Shown here piece by piece: positions 22,105 to 32,309 of a DNA stretch of 58,834 nt. How positions within the stretch are numbered: position 1 is the first letter of the stretch; each line of letters starts with the position of its first letter. The notes beneath the pieces were generated by a model. It worked only from the letters and a program-made list of their open reading frames with translations. It did not search any database and was not told the origin of the DNA. Both the position numbers and the translations under genes were made by a program. The DNA is from Rhizopus sp. PT2906 (lineage: Eukaryota > Mucoromycota > Mucoromycetes > Mucorales > Rhizopodaceae): the NCBI GenBank assembly GCA_025529335.1, contig JAMYHX010000259.1, forward strand, positions 1-58,834, given 5' to 3'.

Positions 22105-23807
22105 CTACCCTTGTCTATGGGGCATTGGTTGTCTTGGCCAGTCCTGAGGAGTAACCATATAATCATAATCGTCACTATCTTTTTCAGTAATAGGATCAAA
22201 TCTAAAATCCCGATTTGCAGCAGCAGCAGCTGCACCGCTCATAGTATGCATTGGGAAATCTTGTTTGGATGATTCAAACGAAGTCCTTGATGGCTGAATG
22301 TTGTATCGTTTGCTGTTAGGATCTAGCACAGAAAAGCCAGTGTTACCTTCTGTCAATGTGGCTGCCATGGTTGTGGTCGTAGGATAATCAACTTCAACAG
22401 GGGACATGGGTCTGATAAACCCACGAGATGCTTGAAGACGACCACTGTTTCTATTTTCTATGAAATGTGTGATACGTTGACTTAGTCTTGAACTTGTACT
22501 TCTGTTATTATTTGTATTATCGAATGACGCACCAAACCTGTTTCCATTATTTGTTTCGACATCTTGACTAATACCGCTTTTTGAAAGAGCGCTGATATCT
22601 GCTTCTTCTGTAGAACGACGAGGATGGAAAATGCAAATCTATTAAATAGCTTAGATGTATACTACATAAACAACAGTAGTCCTTACTCCCACAATCCATA
22701 TCAGTATAGAGCATGTATCAACGATTGAAATCAAAAGGTCTGCAGAAAATTTATTGGAATTGATGACCATCCCTTTTGTCAATCCATCCACGCAGAGAGT
22801 ACCTAAACTGAAGGCATAAAGGAAAAGTACGGCGGTTATGAAGAGATTCATGTCTTTGAAGTATGCCATCTTTTCTGTCACAGCTGTGCTCCCAGTCTTC
22901 ATGTTACGGGCAATGTTTATAATTCTATTAAATCGAAAATGTGATCGAATACCCAATAGAGCCGCGATAAGTACTACATTATTTGATCTTAGGATTGCTC
23001 GAATGATATTATTGTTCAGCTACCTACTTTCAGTACTATAGGCTAGTTGAGGAATTGCTTCCCTTTTAATAACATCATCTCTGTAGGTCCATTGTAAGAT
23101 GGGAAACACAGCCACGCTTCCAAGCGCCCTGATAGTCATCATTCTTTTAGCTCGAACCACATTCGGCTTAATGTATAAAGTTTATGTGCAACTTACCAAA
23201 AGATGTAGAACCTAAATTCCCAGGAGCCCATGAACGATTTCTTGGCCACATTCGTTGACAAATAATGCCAAAAACATTGAAGGAGGAAAAAGATGCCAGT
23301 TTGCATAGATAAAGTAACGCATTCAAGGTAGTCAATTGACTAGATAAAATAAGTATACAAATGAGTATTACACATTGGTTTGTTTACCATAGCGATATAT
23401 TGATGTTGTGGTGTCCAATAGTCAAATGGTTTTGATATAATCATGGTTGTGTTTGGGATTTGGACAAACTTTTCAGAGTATTTTATCCACGTTGATATTA
23501 CATCTTTTTAATTGAGCGCATTAGTGACATTCTCTCTCTTGTGTGGATAATGTTTAATTATACCCCACGTCATCTGCATCAACGCTACTAGAAAATATAT
23601 GACTGTGATAACACTTCGAAGTTCTCCATGAATGATCTTCTTTGGATGTAAGCATCTAAATCGATCTGTTGCCCACACTCTCGACGCAAGAAATGCAAGC
23701 ATGTATATCTCTAATGCAACTCTTTCTATTGTTTATGATGTGTTATTTTTTTGTTATGGTAACTAAACAAGACACATACGTAGATAAGAAAAATCACTAA
23801 TAATCAT
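22105..23807 (-). CDS. Seven-span membrane protein with cytoplasmic Ser/Asn-rich tail (receptor-like)
   Basis: Seven exons on the minus strand: 23780-23807, 23564-23725, 23388-23503, 23197-23339, 23028-23128, 22687-22973, 22105-22638; 456 residues. Hydrophobic spans: YLQRVALEIYMLAFLAS, VITVIYFLVALMQMTW, CVTLSMQTGIFFLLQCFW, FRFYIFWALGSVAVFPILQW, ILIAALLGI, FITAVLFLYAFSLGTLC and LLISIVDTCSILIWIVGICI. The tail of about 180 residues is hydrophilic (Ser/Asn/Arg, poly-Ala). Seven spans with a long soluble tail suggest a receptor-like topology, but I recognise no GPCR class motif. An apparent in-frame TAA after ENVTNALN disappears if a 60-nt intron is used (donor GTATAA, branch CACTAAT, acceptor AAAAAG). 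The first exon is short (MIISDFSYL) and is the least certain part. Confidence 0.7.
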
Positions 23808-25392
23808 AAGTCCTCTGATATATTTTCTATTGAATCGATTTACCTTAAATGTGTCATAATGTGTCTATTCAACTTTTTCCCCCTTCTTTCAAGAAAAGAA
23901 AATGGAAAGAAAAAAAGAATTTTTTACAGTAATGTGCGACCCTGAGGATCACTTAGAGTGTTTGAGTATAAATTAAAGCAAGTTTGTACTACACTTTTTC
24001 CGGAATGTGAAGTTGTACATGGTGAATACTAGCCTTAATGGAGAAGAAGCCGTACCTATGACAACAGTCTATTGGCCTCTGTGATCACATTGTGCTGACC
24101 AGAGAGGGACTCATTCTAATGGCAGGTTGTATCAATATGTTTTTGATTATTGTGTTCCATTTTACCTTTCAGCCTCCGAGCTTATTGTGAATGTGAATTT
24201 CCTGTGCACAAACGAACATATACCAAAAAGGGAAGAGATGCTCAATGTTAACTGCATACGCACAGAACGCACTCTTTTTTGTTTATGTTTTTCTTTTTCA
24301 AATCAAATTACTCTACATTGAATATTTAGTATTAATATCAATAAATCTATAGACAACCAATTCAAAGAGTGCCATATTTTCTATTATAGAGCTATTCAAA
24401 GATGAGATACATTGTGTTCTCTCAGCAGGAGCCACCGTACACAAATATCTCATTTGGGAAAGTGCTGAAATGAAGATTGAAAAAAAAAGCACCAATGAAG
24501 AGCACAGATATCAGATTGATGCCAAGACAACAACAGCACATACAATATTCAAGTTCAATTTCGACCAAGAACCTGTATATATTCTTGTAATGTGCCTAAC
24601 ATTGCTCAGCTTTTATCAGTAGCTAATTTTTATTATTATTTCTTTTCAATAAGACCATTATGAAATTCACCTTTGATTTTATCCTTGTTTGTTTGCTTCA
24701 CGCATATGTAAATTCATCGGCAAAGCGCGTAATGGGAACATCGTCTACCTAAAGTCTCAACGTGAGCTCTTAAAGGCCTCATGCACAAAGTGCGAGAGAT
24801 AAAGTGGTTGTAAATAGACTTACAGTAACTCTCTGATGAGATTACAGAAATGGGAGTTTCTTGGCTCTACCTTTACGTGACGGCGTCTATATTTGTTAAA
24901 GAAATTAGTCATATAATATCAATTGAATAATCATTGGAGCAAACAAGCAAATGTTAATGCGCCTGAAAAGGTAAAACAATAAAGTATATACATATATAAT
25001 GTACTTTGTAACTACTAGTGACTGTTGGTGATCCTTAGTTGATCTATTGTGTTAAATCCTCTATCTGTAAATCTCTTTTGCTTGTTGCTGCCCATTGGAA
25101 GGAAAAGGCAAAGTAGATTGTTTATTCCAATAAGGTGCGTTTGAGTTTTATAAAGCAAAATTTGGATGCTGTCAGTATGATTTTTGTATAAAGTATTATA
25201 GAAATTCATATTAAGCGCATCAGAACGTTTTGTCCAAATTATCAACTCTCTCTCTCTTTCAGAAAGAAAGCTGTATGTCGCTCTGAGTGATTACGATGTT
25301 GGTGACTAATGTTAGGCGCACGTCGTAAAAATGATATTCGATTTACTTATTTTGGCCGGGAAATAAGAAATGAGTTTTGTTTATTTAATGCT
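23808..25392. other. Gene-poor stretch upstream of the seven-span gene, with a coding-like remnant
   Basis: The best fragment is a plus-strand open stretch at 24353-24586, preceded by a CTATAG acceptor-like site. It contains ELFKDEIHCVLSAGAT, HKYLIWESAEMKIEKKS and HTIFKFNFDQEPVYIL, and is followed by GTAATG. Upstream pieces (AYCECEFPVHKRTYTKK near 24177-24240; MVNTSLNGEEAVPM near 24019) are also protein-like but in other frames. I recognise no family; a decayed gene or transposon exon is likely. The remaining sequence shows nothing. Confidence 0.3.
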
Positions 25393-27170
25393 TTATCTTC
25401 TATGTGTTTGAATATTTATATTTGGTGGAAGTTGCATCTCTTCATTAGCCGACAATAACCGTCTTAGTTCATTATATATTTGTAACAGTCTGTCGTTATT
25501 TTCAAAAGTTAAATGTAAACGACTTTCTAAAGCTTGTCTGCATACATTCGTGACGCCTGTCAGCAACTCATCTGCTCTACTTCTACCCTAAAATGGTACT
25601 TCTGATTGAAGCACATCAGAACTTTCAGTAATTGCTTCGATATGATTATTCTCCACAGTATTCTGGATAAGTGTTGTATCACTCATCGTATGAAACCTCA
25701 AGCTAGAGTCAATTCCTAGATAATGTCGTAAGTGCGCTGTAGCTTTTCTCTTATTACTATTGTGACAACCTACCTTGGCTGTAAACCACACAACTTTTAT
25801 CGAAGCGATAAACCAAATACATATGCTTACAACCACGCCTATTTCGTTGAAAGTCTATACAGTTGCATGTAGTCATCATTCCTTGTTCAGTTGATATATC
25901 ATATACAACTTCTGTTGTGAAAGACTTGAAATTATAGCAAACTTCTTTATCGATATACGCTTTCTGTACCATATATGCTAATGATAGCTCATTGATCTCT
26001 TCTGTTGCAATCATTCTCTTTCTTGTCTCTCTAGCCTTTGAGATCATACGTCCGATATTAGCGGCCATCCTTGCGGTATTGTGCATAAAATTTGTGTGAA
26101 CATCATTAACCAAAATAAAGATTAATCGATCCAGCCTTCTGTTTCTTTTTCTTTGTAAATAATTTGTCTTCAATTGGTTATACCAGCTCTTAATATAGTT
26201 GTTTGTTTCCATATTGGTGAATATTTATGGCTGATAGATAGCAGACCAACGCATGAGCTTGTCATCAATAAGGTACTTTTGGATAAAATGAGCCATGAAA
26301 TCCGTATGCACTGAAAACTCCTGTTGGAAATGTAACGACTTCTGAGTGAACATTTGGGTTGAGCTTTCCCACATCAAACTCTTAAGAGCTGCTATCATGC
26401 TTTTATGAACAGCATTGTTCGCAGAGGCGCTTCCTAACTTGACTTTCTTACGTATTTGATTCATCCAGGCTCTGCTGACATGGAAAAGGCACCATCGTAT
26501 ACTGACGGCAGAACCAAAGATTCCTGTAATGGCTGCATGTTCAGCAGCGAAAGCGCCAATTGCTATTTTCTTTAAGCAAGCTGTTGATCAGGCCCAAGAT
26601 TCTTGATAATTCTTAGAAAGCGTGCGATTGAAATCATTGAGTGAGCATTAGTAAAGAAAAAGGCGACTGGGCAAACACTTCCTGTAATGGAATGTCTCGC
26701 GTAGCTTTTGCAATGTAGCTTCCTTCGTATTATCCGATAAAGGCAAAAACGAGATATCATCAAGGCTTCCAATAAGATGACTATGCTCATTATGAAGCTT
26801 AATAGTGACTTGATTAGGTGTTACGAAATAGCAGGTGACAGTAACATAGCATCAGCAATAGATCTCTTGCTTGGTTTCTGGATTGGCCGGCTGTTAGATG
26901 ATTCATCTTCTGTCTGTACACCAGCACGACCCTTATAGGTCTCAGCTCTATACTTAATTTTCCAAATGACGCTTTTTCTTGTTGCGCACTTTGGCATAGG
27001 CTGGTCCTCTTCGTTTAAAGTAAACATATCACCATTCATCTTGTTCTTATAAATCCAAAATACTGCATGATGGGCAGGTGAATTTTTAATGATATTTTTC
27101 CAAAAGTCAATATCAACAGTATTTCTCTAGGAAAAGGTGTGTATTGTTCTAAAACTAAGCTCTCAGACAT
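25393..27170 (-). pseudogene. Broken MULE/MuDR-type transposase with SWIM zinc finger
   Basis: Minus-strand fragments line up in MULE order. N-terminal MSESLVLEQYTPFPRE is followed, after a 1-nt shift near 27121, by DIDFWKNIIKNSP and HHAVFWIYKNKMNG. The DDE core piece has GSVCPVAFFFTNAHSM and CLFHVSRAW-like text. Then come LMRWSAIYQP, TNNYIKSWYNQLKTNYL and RLDRLIFILVNDV, and the SWIM finger CNCIDFQRNRRGCKHMYLVY (CxCx8CxH) near 25800-25860. The tail is RADELLTGVTNVCRQ and so on, after an in-frame TAG near 25590. At least four frame breaks make it non-functional. Mutator-like elements are cut-and-paste transposons; I could not identify terminal inverted repeats. Confidence 0.72.
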
Positions 27171-27592
27171 GATTATTTTACTTTGATAAAAGGGGAATAA
27201 GTAGAAGAAAAAGTTAAAGAATTAATGATCACGAAGAATTTAAAGTTCAGAAAGGGGGGCAAAATAAGTGCGTGCCGACTTCATTGCTGCGTCATCACCG
27301 TGTAAGCGGGGATTTAAACGATCTTTAGCTATTCGTAAGCCACACAGTCGATTTATTGCTGAATTTGAACAATTTTCCAAGAGGAAAAAGAAAAAAACGC
27401 ACGCTTTCTCTTTCCAGCTGCGTCTTTCTTTTTTATTTGATTGCAAATAAGCATTGCAGATTCCAACTTTTTTATTCTTTTCTCTTGGAATCAAGCAATT
27501 TAAAAAATGGTAAAAAAAGAGAGAGATTCAATATAAGCCGAAACGCGCGTTCATTAATAGAAAACAATTAGACAAAGACAAGTAGCAGTAAA
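27171..27592. other. Upstream region of SmB
   Basis: Holds the SmB promoter and 5' UTR with T/C-rich stretches (27410-27485). No independent gene is seen. Confidence 0.4.
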
Positions 27593-28425
27593 ATGGCAAA
27601 CTTGGTGAATTACCGACTTCGAGTCACTATGTCGGATTCACGTGTACTCACAGGTCAAATGCTCGCCTTCGACAAACATATGAACCTTGTCTTAGCAGAT
27701 TGTGAAGAATTCAGAAAAATAAAGTCCAAGGCCAAAAACAGCAGCAATCCAACAGAACAGGAAATGAAGAGAACTTTGGGTTTAGTGATTTTAAGAGGTG
27801 AAACTATCATTAGCATCAGTGTTGACGGTCCTCCTCCACCATCTGTTGAAGATGTCAGAGCAAGAAGCACCAGTCTTTTGGCTGGTACAGGCATAGGAAG
27901 AGTAAGAAAAAAAAGAACAACTTCAAGATGACATTACTCATCATTTCTTATTTTAGCCTATGGGTCGTGGTATGCCTGCTGCTCCTCCACCAATGGCTGG
28001 TCCAGTACCTGGTCTTGCTGGTCCTGTTCGCGGCGTTGGCGGTCCTGCTCCTGGTGTAAGTGACGATGTTAAGAAGAGTATGATGTATATTGACTCTATT
28101 TAAATAGATGATGCAACCTAGACCTGGCTATCAAGCCTCTCCAGTACCATATGCTCGTCCACCTGTTCCTCCTGGACCTCCTGGTCAAGGAATGGTAAGT
28201 TTAATAGAGAAAAACAACGAGAAAGAGATAGGAAATAGAGCGTTATGCAAATGATTGACACCTTCTTCGTAGCCTCCACCTCCACCCGGCTTCCGTCCTC
28301 CCCCACCTGGATTTAGACCACCTATGCCTGGCGCCCCACCACCAATGGGCTTCCGTCCTCCCCCACCAGGCGCTCCTCCTGGACCTCCTCCTCCAGGATT
28401 CCGTCCTCCTGCTCCTCCTAAATAA
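27593..28425 (+). CDS. SMB1: Spliceosomal Sm core protein B (SmB/B')
   Basis: Part of the heptameric Sm ring on U1, U2, U4 and U5 snRNAs. Four exons: 27593-27901, 27957-28055, 28108-28194, 28273-28425; 215 residues. The Sm fold comprises Sm1 (LVNYRLRVTMSDSRVLTGQM, MNLVLADCEEF) and Sm2 (LGLVILRGETIISISVDGPP), with the separating K/S-rich loop. It is followed by a Gly/Ala/Pro-rich tail with PPPPGFRPP and GPPPPGFRPP repeats, a WW/GYF ligand like the human B/B' tail. Three introns split the tail into in-frame repeat blocks, so skipping any one would keep the frame (99, 87 and 153 nt). The length matches fungal and animal SmB. Confidence 0.96.
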
Positions 28426-28580
28426 TAAAATGTGTTTATATGAAAGCTGCAAACAAAGAACTCTGTATTTTTTTTTTTCTAAATTTAAAGAAAGCATGTC
28501 TAACAACAAACTTTTTTATATTTTTATTATCAATTTAATGCGCATATCTCGGCATGTTTTAAAAAGACAATGCAATTTGT

Positions 28581-29545
28581 TTAGTCCTTGTTGGAAACAA
28601 CACCATCGAAACGGTTCTTGAACCATTCAATAGTTTCTTCCTATAGTAGAAAAACAACATGAATACACAGACATCTCACATAAAAGATAAACCTTACCTT
28701 CTTGATACGGTGAGTGACACCGACCTTGGCCTTGCAGTGCTTACGACGAGAGACACGGTAGCCAGGACGGCCCATGACGACGTAGTAGTCCATACCATAG
28801 ATACCAATGGAAGGATCGTACTTGATACCCAAGTCAATGTGTTCATCAATACCGAAACCGAAGTTACCAGTGTCGGAGAAGTTACGAGCCTTGAGTTCGT
28901 ATTCCTTGACCTTCAAACCACGTTCAAGGATTTCCTCGGCCTTGGGACCACGAACAGTGACGTGAACGGCAATCTTTTCGTTACGACGAATAGAGAAAGT
29001 ACGGACAGTGTAACGGGCCTTGGAGTAGACAGGAGTTTGACCAGTCAATTGTTCAAGAACCTTGGCAGCACGAGTAAGTCTGTCACCAGATTCACCAACA
29101 CAGATGTTGAGAACCAACTTTTCAATCTTGAGGTTACGCATGGGATTTTTGGCGGTAGTCTTTTGTTCAGCACTCTAAGAATGTATTAGTTTTTTTCCCT
29201 AATTAAAATTCAAAAGAAATGAAGGGAAAGGCATGTCATGAAATGAAGCAAGATGCATGCACACACAGAAACAAGAAGTTGGGAGTCTGTTGTTGTATAT
29301 TTTGCTGCATTGTATCATACACTCTATTACTCTTTTCCTTTGTTTCTCTTACTCCCTGTATATAAAGTGTATATATATATATGTGTGTGTGTTGGTAATA
29401 TGAATGTTGAATGTAGAGAGTGCGGTGTAAAAAGTGCTTCTCTAGCCGTTTATATTTTCATCCAATTCAAAAATCTGTGTAGCTCTTTCTTGATCATTTC
29501 AATCCATCCATCCATCCATTCCCTTATTCATCTTATATTTACCAT
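28581..29545 (-). CDS. RPL11: 60S ribosomal protein L11 (uL5)
   Basis: Binds 5S rRNA in the central protuberance of the large subunit. Minus-strand exons: 29543-29545 (ATG only), 28698-29174, 28581-28640; 179 residues. Exon 2 reads SAEQKTTAKNPMRNLK and then VLNICVGESGDRLTRAAKV, TGQTPVYSKARYTVRTF, RRNEKIAVHVTVRGPKAEEI, GFGIDEHIDLGIKYDPSIGI and MDYYVVMGRPG; exon 3 encodes EETIEWFKNRFDG. The frame has no ATG before SAEQ, and the acceptor TTCTTAG|AGT is clear. The only ATG followed directly by a good donor is ATG|GTAAAT at 29543, giving MSAEQK as in yeast MSAKAQ and a 368-nt intron. That exon is inferred; the rest is certain. The intron holds an ATGG tandem near 29500 and AC/AT runs but no recognisable snoRNA. 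A long antisense frame covers this gene and is a shadow. Confidence 0.93.
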
Positions 29546-29883
29546 CGTATGTTGCCTTCGAATCAGTTGACGATGGAAAAGAGAGATTCTCTACCATATG
29601 CTTGTACTGAAGCATTTGTTCTACAAGCCCACACTGAGCTGGCTGCCCTCTTCTCTATTGAATCCCAGCACTTCAATTTCCATTTAAGGAAATGGATACT
29701 TTACAGTGGTTCAGTGTTTCTAAGATAAGTATCGCTTGTGTATATATCATTAAGTGTTTGGTAAACTATGTGGTAAATAGATGATAACAAACACTCAAAG
29801 CATTATGATTGATATTAGACACTTCAGTTAATGCACCAACACTCCACTAATTAAATAATATTATGTACATCTTTTATTATATG
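29546..29883. other. RPL11 promoter region
   Basis: Upstream (on the minus strand) of the RPL11 ATG. It contains a T/C-rich stretch and a GTGGGCTTG block but no coding frame. No known ribosomal-protein promoter box is recognised with confidence. Confidence 0.3.
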
Positions 29884-30110
29884 CATATTGAGTATCGCAG
29901 ATATAAATGTGAGTATCCTCCTATTTGCTCACCTGAGGTTAAGCCAATAGAACAATTTTGGACAGTAGTAAATAGTAAATTGAAGCGTCATAGGTTTTTG
30001 CTGCTTATCTCATACAATATTATCGCTGCACAATGGACTTTTGCTGTTAGTCAGTGGCCATTACATGGCTTCCCTGTTTCGGCATTCATTCCAAGACTTG
30101 TAAGAATGCG
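29884..30110 (+). pseudogene. 3' remnant of a Tc1-like DDE transposase
   Basis: The translated stretch EYRRYKCEYPPICSPEVKPIEQFW is shown here only as its two halves, EYRRYKCEYPPIC and SPEVKPIEQFW. It matches the end of the intact transposase at 57908-57975 (EYRGYKCVYLPTY, SPELNPIEQFW), then KLKRHRFL. Similarity continues more weakly to about 30110, where the intact protein ends. Only the last ~75 codons remain, with frame damage after KRHRFL. This is a decayed sister copy of the 56861-58144 element, same strand, 28 kb away. Confidence 0.72.
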
Positions 30111-30139
30111 AAGATAAGTATAGCATCAAGCGACACTCA

Positions 30140-30382
30140 ATGCCGTTGGAGGCTGCCAACAGTTTGCTGGCCATTATCGATGAATTACAAGCGAAGGGAA
30201 TCAATCGTGAGCAAGCGGATATCACAGTGAAGTCACTGCCAGTGGAGCCACACATTTGCAAATTTGCCAAAGGCATCGAGATAATTGATCATGAAACTAT
30301 CAGTTATGCCAATGGAGAAGTATCTTGGCAAAACCAAACTTTGCTCGCGGTTTATCGAACCATTCGTGTCTGGGCTCGTTGA
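30140..30382 (+). pseudogene. Coding-like fragment, unknown family
   Basis: An 80-codon open stretch from MPLEAANSLLAIIDELQAKG to TLLAVYRTIRVWAR. It follows the transposase remnant by 30 bp. The composition is protein-like with no motif I know. Stops crowd the frame afterwards. It is probably part of the surrounding repeat island rather than a gene. Confidence 0.3.
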
Positions 30383-31508
30383 CGATCCAAACAATGATAC
30401 CGATCTACGTTGGACAAATGAGTCTACATTGGAAACCAAATCCATGCGTTAATCCAGCAGTAGGCCTGACACCTGCATTACGAAATCCTGTGGTGTAAAA
30501 TGGTCGACAAGCGTAGGATATGGAGAGGCAAAGCCTTCTGCACGGGAACAAGACAATTAGCTGATACATATTGTGCCATCACAACACTATCAATAAATGT
30601 TTGTGGTAATCGTTAATCGGTTAGGAGTTCTTCCATATACGACCTATCATATGCAAGCTTGCACTTTACAATGCTTAATTAAGCATCCGTGCTCTAACTT
30701 CCAGGTCAACGGTTCTTTATTCGACATCCATTGTCGAACCAGTAGTTAATATTAGTTAGGCTCTTCCCAGCTATTCTCATTGTAGCTGGATGCTTATAGG
30801 TATGCTTACAGTATCCAATTATCGTTATTGGTTATAGAGGTTAAAAGTATAAATAGCATTGTTTATTCATCGTAAATAGAGATATCATCAGTCCCACTAA
30901 CTTATTGCTCTTTTCCTCTTTTACTATTATTAGTTTTGTCTCACTCTAATCACTCTGTAATAGGTAAGAGGAGTTTGAGTTGGGTTTATATCTTTACTAT
31001 GTGACTTTTATAATACGAAGTAAATATAGCTTCAACTTTAGTTAATGATAACTCGATTTAAATAAACTCTGGTTTGTTTCAATGTAAAGTTTATAGCAGA
31101 GCTTTTTAGCAATGTGTGTCTTTTAAGAATCAAGCATTCAATGACACAACTTTTATCAAGGATGGAAGTAATTAAAAGGAGATATAACAAATGAAATAAA
31201 CTTTGGCTCCTTTGCAATTTAAAGTTTATAGAGTTATAAGAAATTATGATATCTCGTTGAAGGATTTAACAAAATTCCAATGAAATATGATAGCTTAACA
31301 GATGCAAATTATTATTTACGAGAGCGAATTTATTTAATCAAAGACTGGGCTAGCACTTTGAAATGATACGCACTACGACTTTATTGAAGTTAATTCAAAT
31401 ACTTTTCGTTGGAGAATTAACAGTTGAATCAATTTTATAAGTGTAAATCTTTTAAGCTCTGGCAGACGAATAAAAGATTTAAAGCAAGATTGAGGAATTA
31501 TTTGAATA
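30383..31508. other. Repeat-island spacer
   Basis: No gene can be supported. A plus-strand stretch near 31268-31365 reads PMKYDSLTDANYYLRERIYL without a start, probably a fossil coding piece. A TATAAATAG box at 30850 followed by T/C-rich sequence resembles an LTR promoter, but I could not find a matching second copy or duplicated target. Confidence 0.3.
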
Positions 31509-31764
31509 GTTGATTTGAAACGGACAATGAGTAATCAATAACTTCCAAGTGTATCTTTTTATTTTTGGTGAATAAGAAGTGAAGTAAAATGTAAATTATT
31601 AATACGCGATAACAATATACACCACATTGTAGCATAGATTATTAATGTGATGTCACTCTGTCTAAAGGCTCTTTTATATACAATATATTTTGGACAGATA
31701 CTGTACAAATTATGATAAGCTCTTTGAATACTGTATAAGTCGATATCAGTGCTAAATACAACAA
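31509..31764 (-). mobile_element. 256-bp LTR-like repeat (solo LTR), copy 1, with GAATA target duplication
   Basis: Flanked by identical GAATA at 31504-31508 and 31765-31769. Read on the minus strand it begins TTGTTGTATTTAGCACTG and ends TCCGTTTCAAATCAAC. It contains a TATATAAAAG box and, later, AAAATAAAAAG (poly(A)-type), the layout of an LTR. A second copy of exactly the same length at 46239-46494 lies in the opposite orientation and differs by one base as far as I can see. A 5-bp duplication and LTR-like internal signals point to a solo LTR; a short non-autonomous transposon is the alternative. It sits directly against the 5' edge of an ATG-less coding frame. Confidence 0.72.
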
Positions 31765-31765
31765 G

Positions 31766-32195
31766 AATACCAATATCACGAGTCAACGAAGGGTTTGTTT
31801 GCCCAACTTGCAACAAATGCTTGACATCGACACGGAGGTTCAAAGACCATTTAAAACAGCATGATCTATCCTTGGATTTCACGGTAAAGAATGTCAGATT
31901 CACCTTAGATGAAGAAAACAAAAACAAAGACGACACACCATCAGACATGGAGGAATATTATGACGAACAGTTGGATGCACTGTCGCAGCTCTTACCACCA
32001 CCCTCTCTGGTCATTGATGATGCTTCCGTGCAACGAAAGAAGCGCAAAACTCTTAGCTTCACGGAAACCATCCTCGCAGCCAGCGATGCCATTGCAACAG
32101 ACAACCGAAGTCAACAAAATAAAATCAAGCTCGCTCAAGTCGGTCGACGGGTGCCCATTGTGTACAACTACGAGGACAGAAGCCATGGATTCTGA
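31766..32195 (+). pseudogene. C2H2 zinc-finger frame truncated at its 5' end by the 256-bp repeat
   Basis: Open from the repeat junction to TGA at 32193-32195, about 143 codons, with no ATG before the finger. It begins RIPISRVNEGFVCPTCNK; the finger is CPTC-x12-H-x3-H (CPTCNKCLTSTRRFKDHLKQH split as CPTCNKC and FKDHLKQH). An acidic stretch and a basic patch (QRKKRKTLSFTETIL) follow. A single N-terminal C2H2 finger also starts the gene at 58338 and a fragment near 47000, so this appears to be a repeat-associated family here. The reading frame enters the repeat without a Met, so it was probably cut by the insertion or belongs to the neighbouring Helitron. Confidence 0.45.
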
Positions 32196-32309
32196 CCTGT
32201 TTCGCAGTAAATTTGATCACATGTCCACCTATACCATGTGCAGAGCATCATCAGCTGTAGCATCATCTCTGAAACTCCCAGCCATCATTGATATGGACGC
32301 GTTTCCGAT

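Noticed and set aside
28659..29189. 176-codon open frame on the plus strand
   Set aside because: It is antisense to RPL11, whose strong codon bias leaves the opposite frame open; the translation (Thr/Asp/Val-rich) matches no family.
29175..29542. snoRNA in the long RPL11 intron
   Set aside because: No paired C (TGATGA) and D (CTGA) boxes or H/ACA layout at suitable spacing.
30850..30970. Possible retrotransposon LTR with TATAAATAG box
   Set aside because: No second copy, target duplication, primer-binding site or polyprotein could be found in the window.
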